64,000 nucleotides of DNA from Gordionus sp. m RMFG-2023 (GCF_954871325.1 NC_088775.1:89505561-89569560); one strand, 5' to 3'; positions 45,701 through 58,428 are shown, counted from the stretch's first letter. Notes: generated from the sequence alone by a model not told the origin. Made by a program: numbers and translations.

Positions 45701-47774
45701 TTTTGTTACTAATAATTATAATAATATTAATTTATCCTGATAAAATAAATTTATATTTTATTATTGTGTAGATTTTAATGTGTCTTATAATAAATAAAAA
45801 TTCAAAATAATAAATTTTTTTATTCATTAATAAGGTATTCCATAAACACAATAATTTGCCATGGCTGATAAGAAAATGATATGATATTTGAGTTTATATT
45901 CATCCAATTTGATTATCACCCTTGATATTTAAATCAGAATAATTTCGGATACCATATTGATGAGGTAATAAAAATCTTATATAAATGAAAATGATGAAAA
46001 TCTTTTAACAGAATATAAAATGTATGATTTCCTCTCGTCCTGATTAAACTAATGTTCTTATAATATATAATTAATAATCATTGTTTTTCTAGATATGCTA
46101 GTTTATGTGATGGAGTGCTGTTAGGTGTGCTTGCTTGTGATGGAATAAACAAAAATATGTCATTTACTATTATATTATCAATTATTATATAAACAATTGA
46201 ATAAAATTATTAAATTAAAATTTGTTTAGTTGATATAAATTTAATAGTAAAATAATTGGCATTATAATATGATGAAACAAATTTTATGCTAATATTTATC
46301 TAAAAATGTATGTTCTTAAATAAAAATATGATACCTTTCATTTACAAAATAATAAATTTCTTTTTGACACTAATCAAAGTATGAAATTTACATATTAAAA
46401 TACTACTTTTGATGAATATAGTTATCAACATTTTGTGGATTAAATTGGAAACTAGCTGCAGCATATTGTCAATATTAATAATTGGAAAAGTTTTTTTTCA
46501 TGATAATAATGAACATAGAGATATTCCTTGCTAATAACACAAGTTTCTAAACTCACTATCAGAAATGTATATTTACCTGACTGAAAAATTTAATATAAAT
46601 TAAATAATATTGCTTTTTTGTGAAATTAATGAAAAAATTATTAGTTTATATAGGGCCATGTATTTTAAAATCGTCATTTTAAAAGAATATATATAAACAG
46701 GGGTGAATATTTTTATTAGAAAATATCTGGGAATGTATCTGAGGGTCTCTGATAATAGTTTTTATATCTGGGTGGGGTAAAAAAATTATGTCAGTTGCTA
46801 AAACTTTTATTACTACTTTTTTATGGATTTGATTTTGCTGTTATGGATTCATTTCCAGGTTTACCTAGTATAATATTTATATATTTGGAAATTAATAATT
46901 TTTAAAATATAAATAAAAGTAAATTATTGATAAGGTGATAAGCCATTTTCTTGGTCATTTCGCGAATCGAGTTGAGAATGATTTTAGTCATCAAAATCGA
47001 TAAATATGAAATAAAGTCTGATAACATTCGTTATTCTAAATGTTGGCAAAGTTTATTCTGATAAAAAAAAATTTTCTTAGACAGAATTAAAAGATTTATC
47101 TTGTTTTGGTAAATCTTGAAAAACAAGGTTTTCTAGGGAGATTTGTCTTCGGGCACAAAATTCCTAAGGGTGTAGACAAAGATGAGTAAGCCATCTCTTT
47201 CGAATATATTCCCAATCTTGCTATTGCTTCAGATAAAGAAAAGGAGTAAGTAGACATAAAAGTATCAAAGCAAAATTCTACTTACGATAGAGGTTAACAG
47301 TAATAATGAATCTAGTAAGAATTATGATAATTACACCAAGATGTTAATAATAGTTTTGAGAAAAAGAAAATTTTATATAATAAAAAAGGGATAATTAAAT
47401 GATATATACGGTGTGATAGAATCATTACGGAAGTAATCGATGTCCTGTTTTTAAAAAAACTTGCTTTAAGTGTGTGATACAAGATAAATCATTATCCCAG
47501 ATTTTATAAAGTTAGATTCTAAATTATGTTTTACGGTGGCATCTGGATATGACTATTTTGTTTTCGACAATTGTTCCTAATTCATTTAAAGTATATTTCA
47601 ATTGTTTTGACAATTAAGAAATGTTTTTCTTATTAAGTCAACATCTTATCATCATAAGAAGAATGACCAATTTACCATTCACACACCTAAGAAAATGTAA
47701 AGAGTTGTGCGAGATTATGGAATAAATTTAAAAATACTTTAGAAAATATTTTTAAGACATATCGTATATAAGTA
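42726..47774. other. Five kilobases of AT-rich DNA, no clear gene
   Basis: 43930-44200 is T-rich and resembles 5550-5800. ATGATTTCCTCTCGT(A/C)CTGA appears at about 45510 and 46023. At 47100-47220 one plus-strand frame reads protein-like (QGFLGRFVFGHKIPKG, then AISFEYIPNLAIASDK after a stop), perhaps a long-dead coding remnant of unknown origin. Otherwise nothing is recognised. Confidence 0.35.
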
Positions 47775-47968
47775 AACATAGTACAACTGGTCGAAGTCCT
47801 ACTACGATGATGTTAGATAGGCAGACAAAAGCCAGTTTGGCTAGGTAAGACCGGATGCCCGTAATATCTGTGTCAAATTTTTTATCGAGATTAAAATAAT
47901 TTACGAATGCAGGATTGGAAAATTCCATATTATCATCATTTTCAGGCAAATTACTTTGTCGATATGAT
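47775..47968 (-). pseudogene. Decayed paralogue of the 37616-37806 exon
   Basis: The segment has the same length (194 against 191 bp) and the same start context (CTACAG/AT against TTACAG/AT). It has matching blocks in order: NDDNMEFS against NDNMDYS, TAATTTACG(G)AAT on the plus strand, ACAGATATTACGG against ACAGACATCCCGG, and GACTTCGACCAGTT against AACTTCGATGACCAGTT. In the last block two bases are missing, which shifts frame, and the donor GGGTAA is not kept. No cysteine-rich exon is seen downstream. It is most likely a relic of a duplicated gene; a fast-evolving live exon is less likely. Confidence 0.5.
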
Positions 47969-48895
47969 CTGTAGCAAAATTAGTCATACCAAACAATATA
48001 CTATAAAGTATTCATTGTAAATGTAAGGGTTTTTAATAAAATTCATGTCCTAAAAAATATCACTTTTCTTTTACGTATCACAATATTTTGATAAATGGTA
48101 GAGTAGGGTAATATTAACTTAAGTTATTCTTTTTAGAATTTAAGAAGAGAGTATCATTATAATTAAAAAGGGTAATCAATAATGTTTATCGCTCCAAAAA
48201 TAACAAAATTTTTTTAAGGGGCTTGGTATAGGTCTTTAAGAGGGTTTGCATCTAGTGAATATCCTATTATGTAGACGCTGGTGTTGTTAAAACGGTTCAA
48301 AACACCTTAGCCAGCTTTTATTATACTAAAAATTTTAATTTATTCAAAAAAGACATAATACCCTTCCCAAAAGTAAATTTTAGATAAAAAAAACAATATG
48401 ATAGAGCCAACGTCAAATATTTAAGACATAATATCACTTAACATTTCGGATATATCTCTTAATCCTTTGGCCACATGTAAAATTTAAAATTTTCCAACAT
48501 AGTATTTTTGCATATCCATTTCCACAGCGTTTATACAATCATATTTCAAGTTTAAAATATATTTTATTTTATACTTTTTTAATAAATTAATATATAAGGA
48601 TTTAATTTAAATTAGTTAACTAAATTTAAAATCATAATATATTATACTTTATTATATTACTTAAGATATATAAATGTTTTAATATAAAATGTATGATATA
48701 ATAACGATCAATATAATAGTAAATTTCATTAATATGTCAATTTAAAAAATAATCACATTTGTTAGTATATCTTTTAAGGATAAATAATAATATATTTAAA
48801 TAATATAAATAAATATATAGTAAATTAATATAATAAATTGAGCATATGATTTAAAAGAATTATGAGTTTTCATAGTTTGCCCTTCAGTTTTTCTT
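47969..48895. other. AT-rich intergenic with MITE scrap
   Basis: 48279-48320 (GGTGTTGTTAAAACGGTTCA) is the left end of a hAT MITE. Nothing else recognised. Confidence 0.45.
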
Positions 48896-49430
48896 CTTCC
48901 ATCTGAATATTCCTCTCTTGTTCTTAATTGCTTTTCTCATCGCCGATTCTGTGATTAGGGTTTGGTTCTTTTGTTGACTTCCATCTGAATATTCCTCTCT
49001 TGTTCTTAATTGCTCTTCTCATCGCCGATTCTGTGATTAGGGGGGTATCAGTCATTGAGAATATGAAGCTGAGGTAATTGGATTTTATTATATTGAGGGC
49101 TAATCTTTGGCGTAGGTAGTAACCCTTGTTGGGATCTTTGGTCCTAGTAGAGATCCGTTTCCCCAGCTCTTTAAAGAAGGCCAGGGCATGAGAGCCGAAC
49201 GACGTTAGAGTCGTGGCGATTAGTGGTAGGAATGTGTAATTGGCCAGAAGCAATGGCGAATACATAGCGAGTTTATTCGTCTCAGCGTCTACTAGAGCAT
49301 CTCTATTTATATTTGGGGCAAGGGGATCGATGGCATGAGAAATCCCAGGTTAGGAATCCCCCCTCTTCCAAGGGATCATGGTAGAGCCATCGGGACGCTT
49401 ACCATACCATCTTTTTAAAATATGATAATT
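48896..49430 (-). mobile_element. LINE ORF2 C-terminal fragment, second copy
   Basis: Homologous to 28282-28620: minus-strand frames read YTFLPLIATTLTSFGSHAL, LGKRISTRTKDPNKG and RQRLALNIIKSNYLS. The 3' portion (48896-49040) holds an 82-bp tandem duplication (CTTCCATCTGAATATTCC at 48896 and 48978). That duplication extends past the homologous stop into a frame (MRRAIKNKRGIFRWKS) absent from the other copy. Broken upstream near the KRPDG-equivalent region. Confidence 0.7.
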
Positions 49431-52400
49431 TATATATTTAAAATTAATTGTTTTCAATATTATATTAGAATGCGAATTAAATAAATATTTGGCAAATAGG
49501 ATAGGAAATTTAAGAAAATTATTTAATTTAATTCACACTAAAGCATCCCTGTAAATGGGCCAAAAGTTAAGCTTAGGCCTATTTAAATAAGTTGGGCTAA
49601 GTTTGGACCTAATTTTTTTTTAAAGTGAGCTTTAAAAATATTTTAAAACACTTGCTATATTTTATCTATTGAAGTATGATTATTCTCTGTGATAAAAACA
49701 AAGTAATTAGTGATTTTACTTCATTCAAGATAAAAAATGTCTTTGATTATCTATTTTAATTAATTCTAAGTCAGGCCATACTAGGGCATAAAATTATAAA
49801 TGCTGATTGGGCTTAAAAATATATTAAAATTCTGGGCTAGACAAAGCCTGTTATTTTTAAATTGACTAAAATTTTAAATTATATTTAAAAAATATGTAAT
49901 ATAAAAGTAAAATTAATGGTAGGGTAGAATTTTTATATCCTGCATAGTTGGAAAAGTAGACATATTTTTTTTCGTGGGATTAATCACTTTTTAAGCAGTC
50001 ATTTTTTTTTATTGCAATTATATATAAATAATTCACATATTAAAAATCATATTTTTCTAATATATTATTTGATTTTTTCTCTAAAAATTTTTAGAAATCT
50101 AGGCAAAATGATTTAGCACACATATAATTGTTTTTATAAATTCCACGGGTAATGTTTTTTTTTTATCATTTGTCCATTCGCTGACTATTGATAAAAAAAA
50201 AGATTCCCTTAACATTTTAGATACCTCAAGATTTTGCTAATAGATGTCCAAACAATTGTGCCATCAATAGCAAATTCTATAAGCTTGCGTATTATTTTTT
50301 TGGGGTAAAATAACCATACGTTCACTTTTTATTTAAAAAATAGATAACTTTAATAATTATTTGAGGAAAGGGGATAGATAGTAAAGGTTAAAAAATTTAC
50401 TCTCAGCAGGCTAAAATGTATACAAAGCAGAGGTCGGTTTTGGTTGGCCCAGCTTAAACTGGTCCATGTAAATTAAAAACTTCAGTTTCCCCAAATTTTT
50501 TTTTAAAAAAAGTGGGTTATGTTTCTGATGGTTTATTTTAGCTTAAAAGAAATATTTGACAGAGTTTCTAAATTTCGATAAAATATGTCCAAATCCTTCC
50601 TCCATTCTATGAGCGAAATCTCCAGAATTTCGTATAATATTATTTTGGCCAATAAATTGAGTCAGTTAGCCATTTAAAAAAAAATAAAATCGAACGGTTT
50701 AGATAACACTGATTCCAAAACTTTGTTATAAAAAAAATTTGAACAATAAAGAAATACTCTAGAAATAAATCACACAACAATATATATAAATTACTAGACT
50801 TTCGTTGGAAATTTATTAAAGCGGTTTTCGCTTCCGGTTTCAAACTGTGATTATAAAACCCCAAAATATGATGATAAATTATGCGAGTTTCGTTAATTGA
50901 TGAATATATCTAAGCTAGTCAGTACTGGTTCCAAGAGGAAACCATTTTTACATAGAGTATCAGCATAATTTCTCCTTTTCTAAATCAGTTCAAAATTAAG
51001 TATACTTCTGGTATTAATGACGAGAACCAAATATATTTCCTAGTTCGTAATTTCATTTTCCCCGCGCCACTATCGCTTTTGTTCGCGGATACAACGGTTC
51101 TCACCTCCGGGAATACATGGATACTGATTCCATCTACCTATTGTAATATAGGTGTCTCTTTAAAAAATGTCCAGGTTTTTAAAAAAGAGCATTTCGGGCA
51201 GATTCGTTCATGATTTCTTCCACATTTAGAATAATATCACTTTTGATATTATTCTAAATCTAGTTTATTTGCAAAAAACTTTCAAAAGTTTTTTAAAATT
51301 AGAATCAAATCGTATGTTAAATTTCTTAGAATTATATTTATGACATGTTTTTATTTTACATTAAAAAAATAGATTATATATTTTTTTTAGTTGCGAAAGT
51401 TTCCGAATTTAATATTTAATATTTAGGTCACAAAGCCAAGCCTTAATAAAATTTGTTATTTTTCCCCCCTTTTTTTTATCCTATTTTACCAATGTAAATC
51501 TCTTTAACTATTATAAAAAAAAATTTCGCTACGCTTTACCACTCTATCTTGCAACGTTGTTTTCTTATATAATCGCTTCGTAATTTTTTCGAAGATCTTC
51601 TTTATCAAGAGCATATGGGTATCGTGTCCGGATAGCTCGCGTGACCTTTTAATGGACGGCATTTTTATAGTATCCACCCGAGCCCTAAATGTTGTAATTT
51701 TGTTTTGTCGAATTGGGGTACGTTGGTTACTTCTCGACCCCTTTTTAATCGAATATACAAGAGACGTTTAGTCATCAAACCTTTCCATACTTTTTTTTGA
51801 TATTTTTTTTTTATTGCCAAGTTAAAACGTGACACATGTCATTTAGATCTTCTAAGGTTTTTTGTTTTTAAAAAAAGTATCCTGTAAGGTCTACATTTTG
51901 CTTGAATTATTTGTGTTTGATGCAGGCGTCATTTGATTTAACTCTCCTTTAACTTCTTTATCTTTATTGTCGGTTATTTATTTTTTTTTCCTTCATGAAT
52001 AATTATTATGGGCCATGCTGGGGACTTTTACAGATTATATTTTACCGGTTGGACCTGATAAAAATGAATACGAGGCAGATCGGTCTAAAATCCCGTTAGA
52101 ATATTTTGGCAGGCCTGTTCGGGACATGCCGCGCTACCTTTTATCATCGGTATTATACAGATTTTCTATTTATTATATTATTTAAAAATTCCCGCCCGAT
52201 GACAAATGATGCTACTTAGATTCACCATTCGTTTCATTTAATGTGCAATTGATACAAATCAGATGCTGACACGCCATTTTTTGGTTCTTAAATAATCTAC
52301 ACTTGCGGAAACTCCCCCCCCCCCCAAAAAAAAAAATCAGAGTGCAGAATTAAATGGAAAACATTTCCTGATAAATTTATTTGCAAATAAAATTATTTAA

Positions 52401-52744
52401 CTTAATATAACATCAAGAAAGAAATAAAGAAAGTAATTTAACAATTTCTGCAAGTTAAATAATCATATTTGCAAATAATATATATCCATCAAATCTGAAC
52501 ATCACTGTATTTGTAAAAATCCTACTACGAGAAACCGAAGTGGTAATGGCCTGTCCAACAGCTGATTTATATTCGCTTTAAAATGCATTTCAAATGAATG
52601 AATAGTAGAGTCCGACCCGGAAATCCTTGCCTAATGTAAATGACCCATAAATTTGCTAAATCTTAATCATGTTAATCGAGCATTTTTCCTTTTTTTTCTT
52701 CTAAACAATATCGTAGATACTGCTAACCTTTTTCCGCTACGACA
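49431..52744. other. Intergenic upstream of the dehydrogenase gene
   Basis: Mostly AT-rich. MITE fragments at about 50213-50310 and 50530-50711 (right end GATAACACTGA). A perfect hairpin at 51224-51259. GC-richer islands at 51057-51130, 51630-51690 and 52015-52140 give no convincing exon. The minus-strand reading of 51057-51130 includes CCGGAG/GTGAGAA, a good donor, but no acceptor-bounded frame that continues. A poly-C run sits at 52316. No promoter signal I would defend. Confidence 0.4.
51224..51259. repeat. Perfect 16-bp hairpin with 4-base loop
   Basis: ATTTAGAATAATATCA, loop CTTT, then TGATATTATTCTAAAT. No T-run or gene end is attached, so it is not an obvious terminator. It could be a minimal foldback or a replication-generated palindrome. 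Confidence 0.85.
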
Positions 52745-55700
52745 ATGGTAATAACTACCCATACCTTCAGCTCGGATTTACTGCTCTGGGCCTTTTCCCT
52801 GCTAACTTTCGCGCTCCTATTAATAACCCTCCTTGATTATTTCTTTCTAGCTCACGGGAAAATTCCAATCTTCTGGCGATTCAGCCCAGCCCCTTCCTGG
52901 AAATTCAAGCCTCAAAATTACAAATGGGCCGGTCGCATGATCATCATAACGGGCGGCAATGCCGGTATAGGCAAAGAAACGGCTCTTCAGTGCGCTAAAA
53001 CCGGAGCCGAGATAGTTATAGCCTGCAGGAATCTTAAAACCGGGAACAAAGTGGCGACAGAAATTAAGTTTATATCTGCATATTTTTTAACATTCGGGTA
53101 CCATGATCATCTATTTCTGGCGATTACCTTTTTATCCATCTTGTCCCCACTTAAATCGATCCCAAAAATGTGTCTGATCGATCCCCCCCCCCATCTCCCT
53201 TATATTTTTCCCCATTAAATTTGCCTGTTTTTTGTCACCCAGACGATTATTTAAGAATTTTTCTCATTTTTTTATTTTAATTCGAAGTCACGTGTATAAT
53301 ATATGAATAAATATCTGGCTAGTTATTTTTTCATAATTGCTTTTAAAGAAAAGCTTCTATAAGATGGTTTTTTGTAAGTAAAAATGTAAACTAGTGAAGG
53401 TCAATCAGCTTGGTTTTATCTGCATTGGGCCTCGTTTATAAACTAACCACTAAATTCCTCGAATTCATTATCCAGCGCGACTCATTAAATTATAAAATTA
53501 AATTATAAAATCGAGTAGATAATGAGCACGCGTTTAGAATGGTATCGAAGCCGTGCCGATGAGACGAACCAGCTGTCATAGATCAGCTGTGATATCGCTT
53601 ACTCGTTCGCAATGGCTTAAACTTTATCGCTGGTTACGATAAACGAGGCCTTTAGGCGGAAAATTTTGCATTGTATAATACTTAAGGTTATAGCAGAATT
53701 TTTTTAAGATACAAACAAACAAAAATTAGACCGTGTATAACCATGCATTCATAGTTAGCACCCAATCTCGGCGCCGCCAATTTACGCTAATTGTGAGTGC
53801 GGGATAAGAAGCGGTATATTCCGGTCTTTGAATTTCAGTTTGGACAAAAGAACGAACTATGGACCTTCGCTTGCGACTAAGTTAGCTCAAAAAAATTTAT
53901 TTTAATTTAATTTTATGATATAATTTTTTTAAAAATGAATAATTTAGGGAGGAAACAGGGAACCCCTTGGTGTACGCTAAACACTTGGACCTGAATTCTT
54001 TTAAATCCGTTAGAACTTTTGTCGCTGACATTATTAAAAAATTGTTAACTTCCTCTGATTCTTCTGGTATAATATGTATTTATTTATATATAATTTATTA
54101 CGGGCATAAACAGGAAGGGAAAAGTGGGCGTTTCTTCTCTTGGCAAAATTTGCAAGTATACATAAATAAGCTAATTAAAATACCCCTCACTCCTCCATCA
54201 AAATAGATAAAATGTGTCTCAGGACCATTCCATTTCAAAAGAAAAATCATCCAACTCGATCTAAGAAATGCATTAAACGGACCAAGTATACTCCGTATAG
54301 ATGGGTGGGGGCTGGACCTGATACCTATATAAATCGGTCTGGGGGCTTGTTGGTTTTTTTTCGGACATTGTTTTACCACCATATAAATAATCCTTATCGG
54401 GTTTGAAATACCAATAATAACTAGTATGAAATTCGAACCATAATTTTAAAACCCCAAGACAAGTTTAGAAATAGATTTGAATAAATGTTCGAATTATAAT
54501 TGAAAACGACACAGCGATTATATTTAATATCAAAATGATTAATTCTTTCTATTTTACATATAATACGTGTAAATGTTTAAAAAAATAAATTTTTCACTTA
54601 TTTTATAATTATTAACTTGAGGAAAGGAAGAAAATAATGATGCGTGAATATATTTATCTTTATATTTAAAAAAAAAAATTAAAATCACATTTTATATAAC
54701 CTTTGAAAAATCAAAATAATTTGAATAAATTATAAAAATAAATAAAATCAAAAAACTGTTTTTTTTAATATTATAAAATGGATGTTTATTTTATTTAATA
54801 ACATTCCCTACCCAATGACATTAAATACCTATAACGTGACAATGGACCACCATTTTGTTGTTTCCGTACGAACAATTTGCGTTAAAATTTTATGATAGCC
54901 ACTATAAAAAAAAGTATTAAGAGTTTCATTTGATTAATATTTTATTAATTTACCACATCGTTTAGTATTGAATTCAAAATTATTTATAAGGCTTGGGCAT
55001 TTTGAAACCACAGAACAAACAGAGACCGATTTAAGGATAACTCATTAAACCCTGGGTAATATGGAGTTGGGGAAGGTTCGGGCCCCTCTTAGGAAATCGA
55101 TTTCGAATAAGTACTTGTCATTATCAAAATTTCCAGTAAATCTTAGGTTTAACGCATTTGAAAACGATAATCCACCCTGAAGCTAGAGCATTACAATGGT
55201 CTAACTGTCATCATTTTAAAATAATAATATATTTTAAAAATTATTTTTTGATTCCATAAGGAGAGTAGTAGGGGAGTTCTATTTTTAGCCCGATTGCTAA
55301 ACCTTATCCTTTTTTTGTTTAAAAAAACATTGTATGGATATTTTGACCCCCCCCCTTCCTTCTCATGCATAACTTTGACCCACCTATCCCTTATACAAAT
55401 TTGAATTCAATCTTATAAAATGTTTTATTTCCTAAGTAGTTAAGTAAAATGTAAGGATGGAGAACAACATGTTAATTTATTATATAAAGAAGGAAAGAAA
55501 GAAAAAAAGAAAAAAAGAATGGAAGAAGAAAGAAAGAAAGGAAGAAAAAAGAAACAGAAATGAAGAAAGAAAATTTGAACGACTAATGGCTCTTACATGT
55601 CCAAAAAAAATTTAAAAAAAATATTTTTATTCTTAAAATAAGGTACGCATCTATACGCCTTGGTCAATAATGCCGGCGTAATGCTGCTACCGAAGGAAAT

Positions 55701-56293
55701 TTTGACGGAGGACAATTTGGAGATGACCCTTCAAACGAACTATTTTTCGCCTTTCCTTCTCACCAGCCTCCTATTACCCTCTCTCAAGTCCGGCTCTAAG
55801 GCATTGGGATGTCCCTCCCGTGTGGTCAACGTATCTTCTAGGGCGCACGTTATAGGGCCTACGCGATTGCCGCTCGACCCGGCCTATTTGAAGAAGGATC
55901 AGTTCGGAATCATTCAAAAGTATAATTTTTCAAGAATTTCAAACCCGATCCAATTCCGGTTCGGGTTTTTTAAATTGGGTATGAATTTTTTATATATAAA
56001 TTTTACACATTTTTATGGTTCGGTTTGGAATTTTTTTTAAAAAATTCTTTTTTTAAAGTTCTGGTAATGATAAAAAAAAGTTTTAGATTAAATTTGAGAA
56101 TCTAAGGATATTTTTTAAAAATAATATTTTGAACATTTTTACGGTTCGGTTTAGAATATTTTTTAAATCTTCTTTTAATGTTCTAATAATAAAAAAGAAA
56201 AGAAGAAAGTAAGAAAGAAAGTACGAGAAAGAAAGAAAAACATTTTCTGTTCTTGATTTAAAATACTGGTTGGTTGGACTCTCTTTATTTCTC

Positions 56294-56385
<92 letters not shown>

Positions 56386-57677
56386 TCAAAATAAATTTTA
56401 TGACGACATATTATTCAAGCAAAATAATCTAAATGATAACTTTGAATGCAAAATATTGGGAAACATGAAATAGTAAATAATATATTTAAAAGATTTTGAA
56501 CATTTTTACGGTTCGGTTTGGAATTTTTTTTTAAAAAAAATCTTCTTTTAAAGTTCTGGTATACTAGGAAAAAAAGTTTTCGATTTGATGCAAGAATCCG
56601 AGCACATTTTCTTTTAAAGATTTTACCAGATTTTGCAATTTATTTTCCCAGATTCGAAAATGGTGTTTTAAGAAATCCATGTCCTATAATAAAATATTTT
56701 TCACGAATAAATACAATATTTTTAGATGTGATACTATATGTAAAAAGGCCCATCGCACCGGTTTTACATATTCATTTTTCTATTTGAAAGTTTTGTTTGT
56801 TGGGCAGTTTATGGCTAATAAAATGAGTCTTACAAACCAATATTAAGTATCTTCTCATAATTTTAAAAGCTTGTACACTGTGCAGATTAGTAGTTTGGGT
56901 CGCTTTTTAAAAACGGCGCGATTGAGATCTTAGCCAAAATAATATTATGTAAGTCTGGAAATTTTGGTTATGGATGGGCAGAAAGATTCGGGCCTTTGTT
57001 TGCCAAATCCCGATGCCTACATATTATTTTGCCTAATATCTTGATCTGGCCGTTTTCAAAATTCTACCCAAATCGGGTCGGGTCATTTACATTTAAATTT
57101 AATCAATTTTTTTAAATAAGAGCATAGAATTTGGGTGGGTAAAAAAATATATGCGCGGTTAAACTTTCCCAACGGGAGATGATGAATGGATATTACGTGC
57201 GCATGCGCTTAAATATTAATCTTGTTCTTAAATCCTATTTTCAACCCTACCTTTCTTTTCTTTTTTTTTCTTCTCAGATTCTGCCCGCCCTTCCGTCAAC
57301 ATTTCGTATACGGGGACTCCAAACTCTGCCTCGTCAGTTTTACCCGAGAATTGGCTAGACGATCCGACCCCGATAGGTTATTAGCCTTTTCTCTCCACCC
57401 TGGAACGGTGGATACGGATCTTTTCATTCACGTGCCCTTGCCCATTAGGTTCATTGTCTCCAAATTTTTCAGTGTTTCTACCAAAGAGGGAGCCATGACT
57501 ACCCTTTACTGTTTGTTCGATAAATCCCAGGCTAACGCGGATAATAACGGGGCTTATTTTTCGGAATGCGGGCTTGCTAAGGCCTCCGCCAAGGCTCTGA
57601 AACACGAAGACTCCGACGCGCTCTGGGACCTTAGTCAGAAAGTTTGCGGGCTCACGGATGGGCGAAGAAAGGACTGA
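52745..57677 (+). CDS. Short-chain dehydrogenase, retinol dehydrogenase-like
   Basis: NAD(P)-dependent oxidoreductase of the SDR family, closest in layout to animal RDH11-14-type enzymes, which reduce retinal or related lipid aldehydes at ER or mitochondrial membranes. Four exons, 52745-53067, 53948-54066, 55643-55919 and 57278-57677, join in phase to 372 codons. Residues 12-35 are a hydrophobic N-terminal anchor. TGGNAGIGKE (from 69) is the cofactor motif, LDLNS precedes NNAG (156-159), Asn180 and VNVSSRAH (Ser 212/213) follow, and YGDSK (251-255) supplies the catalytic Tyr and Lys. LHPGTVDTDL matches the family's PG motif. All catalytic residues are present. It is about 40 residues longer than usual, partly between Ser and Tyr. 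An alternative donor (GATCA/GTTCGG) near 55905 would shorten that loop in the same phase. Substrate not predictable. Exons are GC-rich; introns carry MITEs and simple repeats. Confidence 0.92.
53428..53650. mobile_element. MITE in dehydrogenase intron 1
   Basis: Perfect 12-bp inverted ends GGCCTCGTTTAT / ATAAACGAGGCC, 223 bp. GC-richer interior with CAGCTGTCATAGATCAGCTG. Ends differ from the TAGTGTTG family. Target duplication not clear. The rest of intron 1 shows nothing. Confidence 0.8.
54067..55642. other. Dehydrogenase intron 2, no element resolved
   Basis: AT-rich. A degenerate GAAA/GAAAA purine tract lies at 55491-55575 just before exon 3. Opposed open frames at 54098-54406 overlap on both strands and have no domain, so I do not call them genes. 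Confidence 0.4.
55995..56530. repeat. Repeats in dehydrogenase intron 3
   Basis: TTTTTA(T/C)GGTTCGGTTT(G/A)GAAT occurs three times, at about 56010, 56137 and 56504, each followed by a run of T and A and then TTCT(TTTAA)AGTTCT. Between the second and third lie a purine tract (56190-56240) and then a (CTTT)n tract (56283-56386, about 26 units), opposite in strand sense. Confidence 0.8.
56895..57083. mobile_element. Diverged MITE in dehydrogenase intron 3
   Basis: GGGTCGCTTTTTAAAAACGG at the left and CCCAAATCGGGTCG at the right. The interior AGCCAAAATAATATTATGTA and ATATTATTTTGCCTAATATC is inverted, as in the hAT MITEs, but with different outer ends. 59952-60190 is a relative. Confidence 0.6.
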
Positions 57678-57764
57678 AATTTAGATGATCCCTATATTAT
57701 AAGGCCTGGCCCAATTTTTTTAAATGGTGCTCTTTGAATATTAACAAGCCTTTTTAAACGCAGC

Positions 57765-57770
57765 ATTAAA
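57765..57770 (+). terminator. Poly(A) signal variant ATTAAA for the dehydrogenase
   Basis: ATTAAA about 88 bases past the TGA stop. The common variant signal, at a plausible distance. AT-rich context lowers its value. Confidence 0.4.
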
Positions 57771-58210
57771 GAAAGGGACCATACCTAATAGGAAATATCT
57801 TGGCTACAAACCAGATTTTTTTTTATAGAAAACTGTTTTTATAATAATATATAATTGTTTTTAAAAATTTCGTGTATTAATTCTTATATTGTATACTTTA
57901 CACTCCAATCATGTAACCAATCAATTCGATTATAATGTTCGCGATAAAATTATCCGAAATTTATGGGATAGAATATTCTACATATTATACAGGAAAATAT
58001 TTTTGACCCAAAATCAGTTTATTTTAAAGAAATCTATTCAACCAACTTTTTTATAAATTTGATAAAAATTTAAATTTTTTTCCTTAAATCTATTCCCAAC
58101 ACATTTATTTAGAATACGTATCTTATAAATTTCGGACAAATTTATAGGATATTAATCCTATTTGATTGTCAAAATGTGTATTGACTAATCACGAATTTGG
58201 TTCTAGCGTA
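57771..58210. other. AT-rich intergenic, nothing recognised
   Basis: No frame or repeat of note downstream of the dehydrogenase gene. Confidence 0.4.
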
Positions 58211-58428
58211 CAGTGATGCAAAATTGCTCCATTTGAGCCAATTTTTTAAAAACATTTAACTTAATATTTTAGCCAGCAAAATATAGCCTAAGTCTCGAGA
58301 TTTCGCTAATTAGATGTCCATTGCATCATTTATGAGCAAAAATCCTCAAGCTTGCATAATATTTTTTTCTGAATAAAATTCTTTGCCGTTTTTGAAAATA
58401 GCTCAATTGGAACAATTTTGCATCACTA
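58211..58428. mobile_element. hAT-like MITE, CAGTGATGC subfamily
   Basis: Left end CAGTGATGCAAAATTG and right end CAATTTTGCATCACTA are inverted. The interior shares CTCGAGATTTCGC and TTTAGCCAGCAAAATAT with the TAGTGTTG family but the termini differ. Target duplication not resolved. Confidence 0.75.

Noticed and set aside
51650-51700. Minus-strand frame MPSIKRSRELSGHD as a transposase N-terminus
   Set aside because: Too short and no further conserved blocks; the resemblance could be chance.
54098-54406. Opposed frames in dehydrogenase intron 2
   Set aside because: Mutually overlapping, no domain, and inside an intron fixed by phase-consistent flanking exons.
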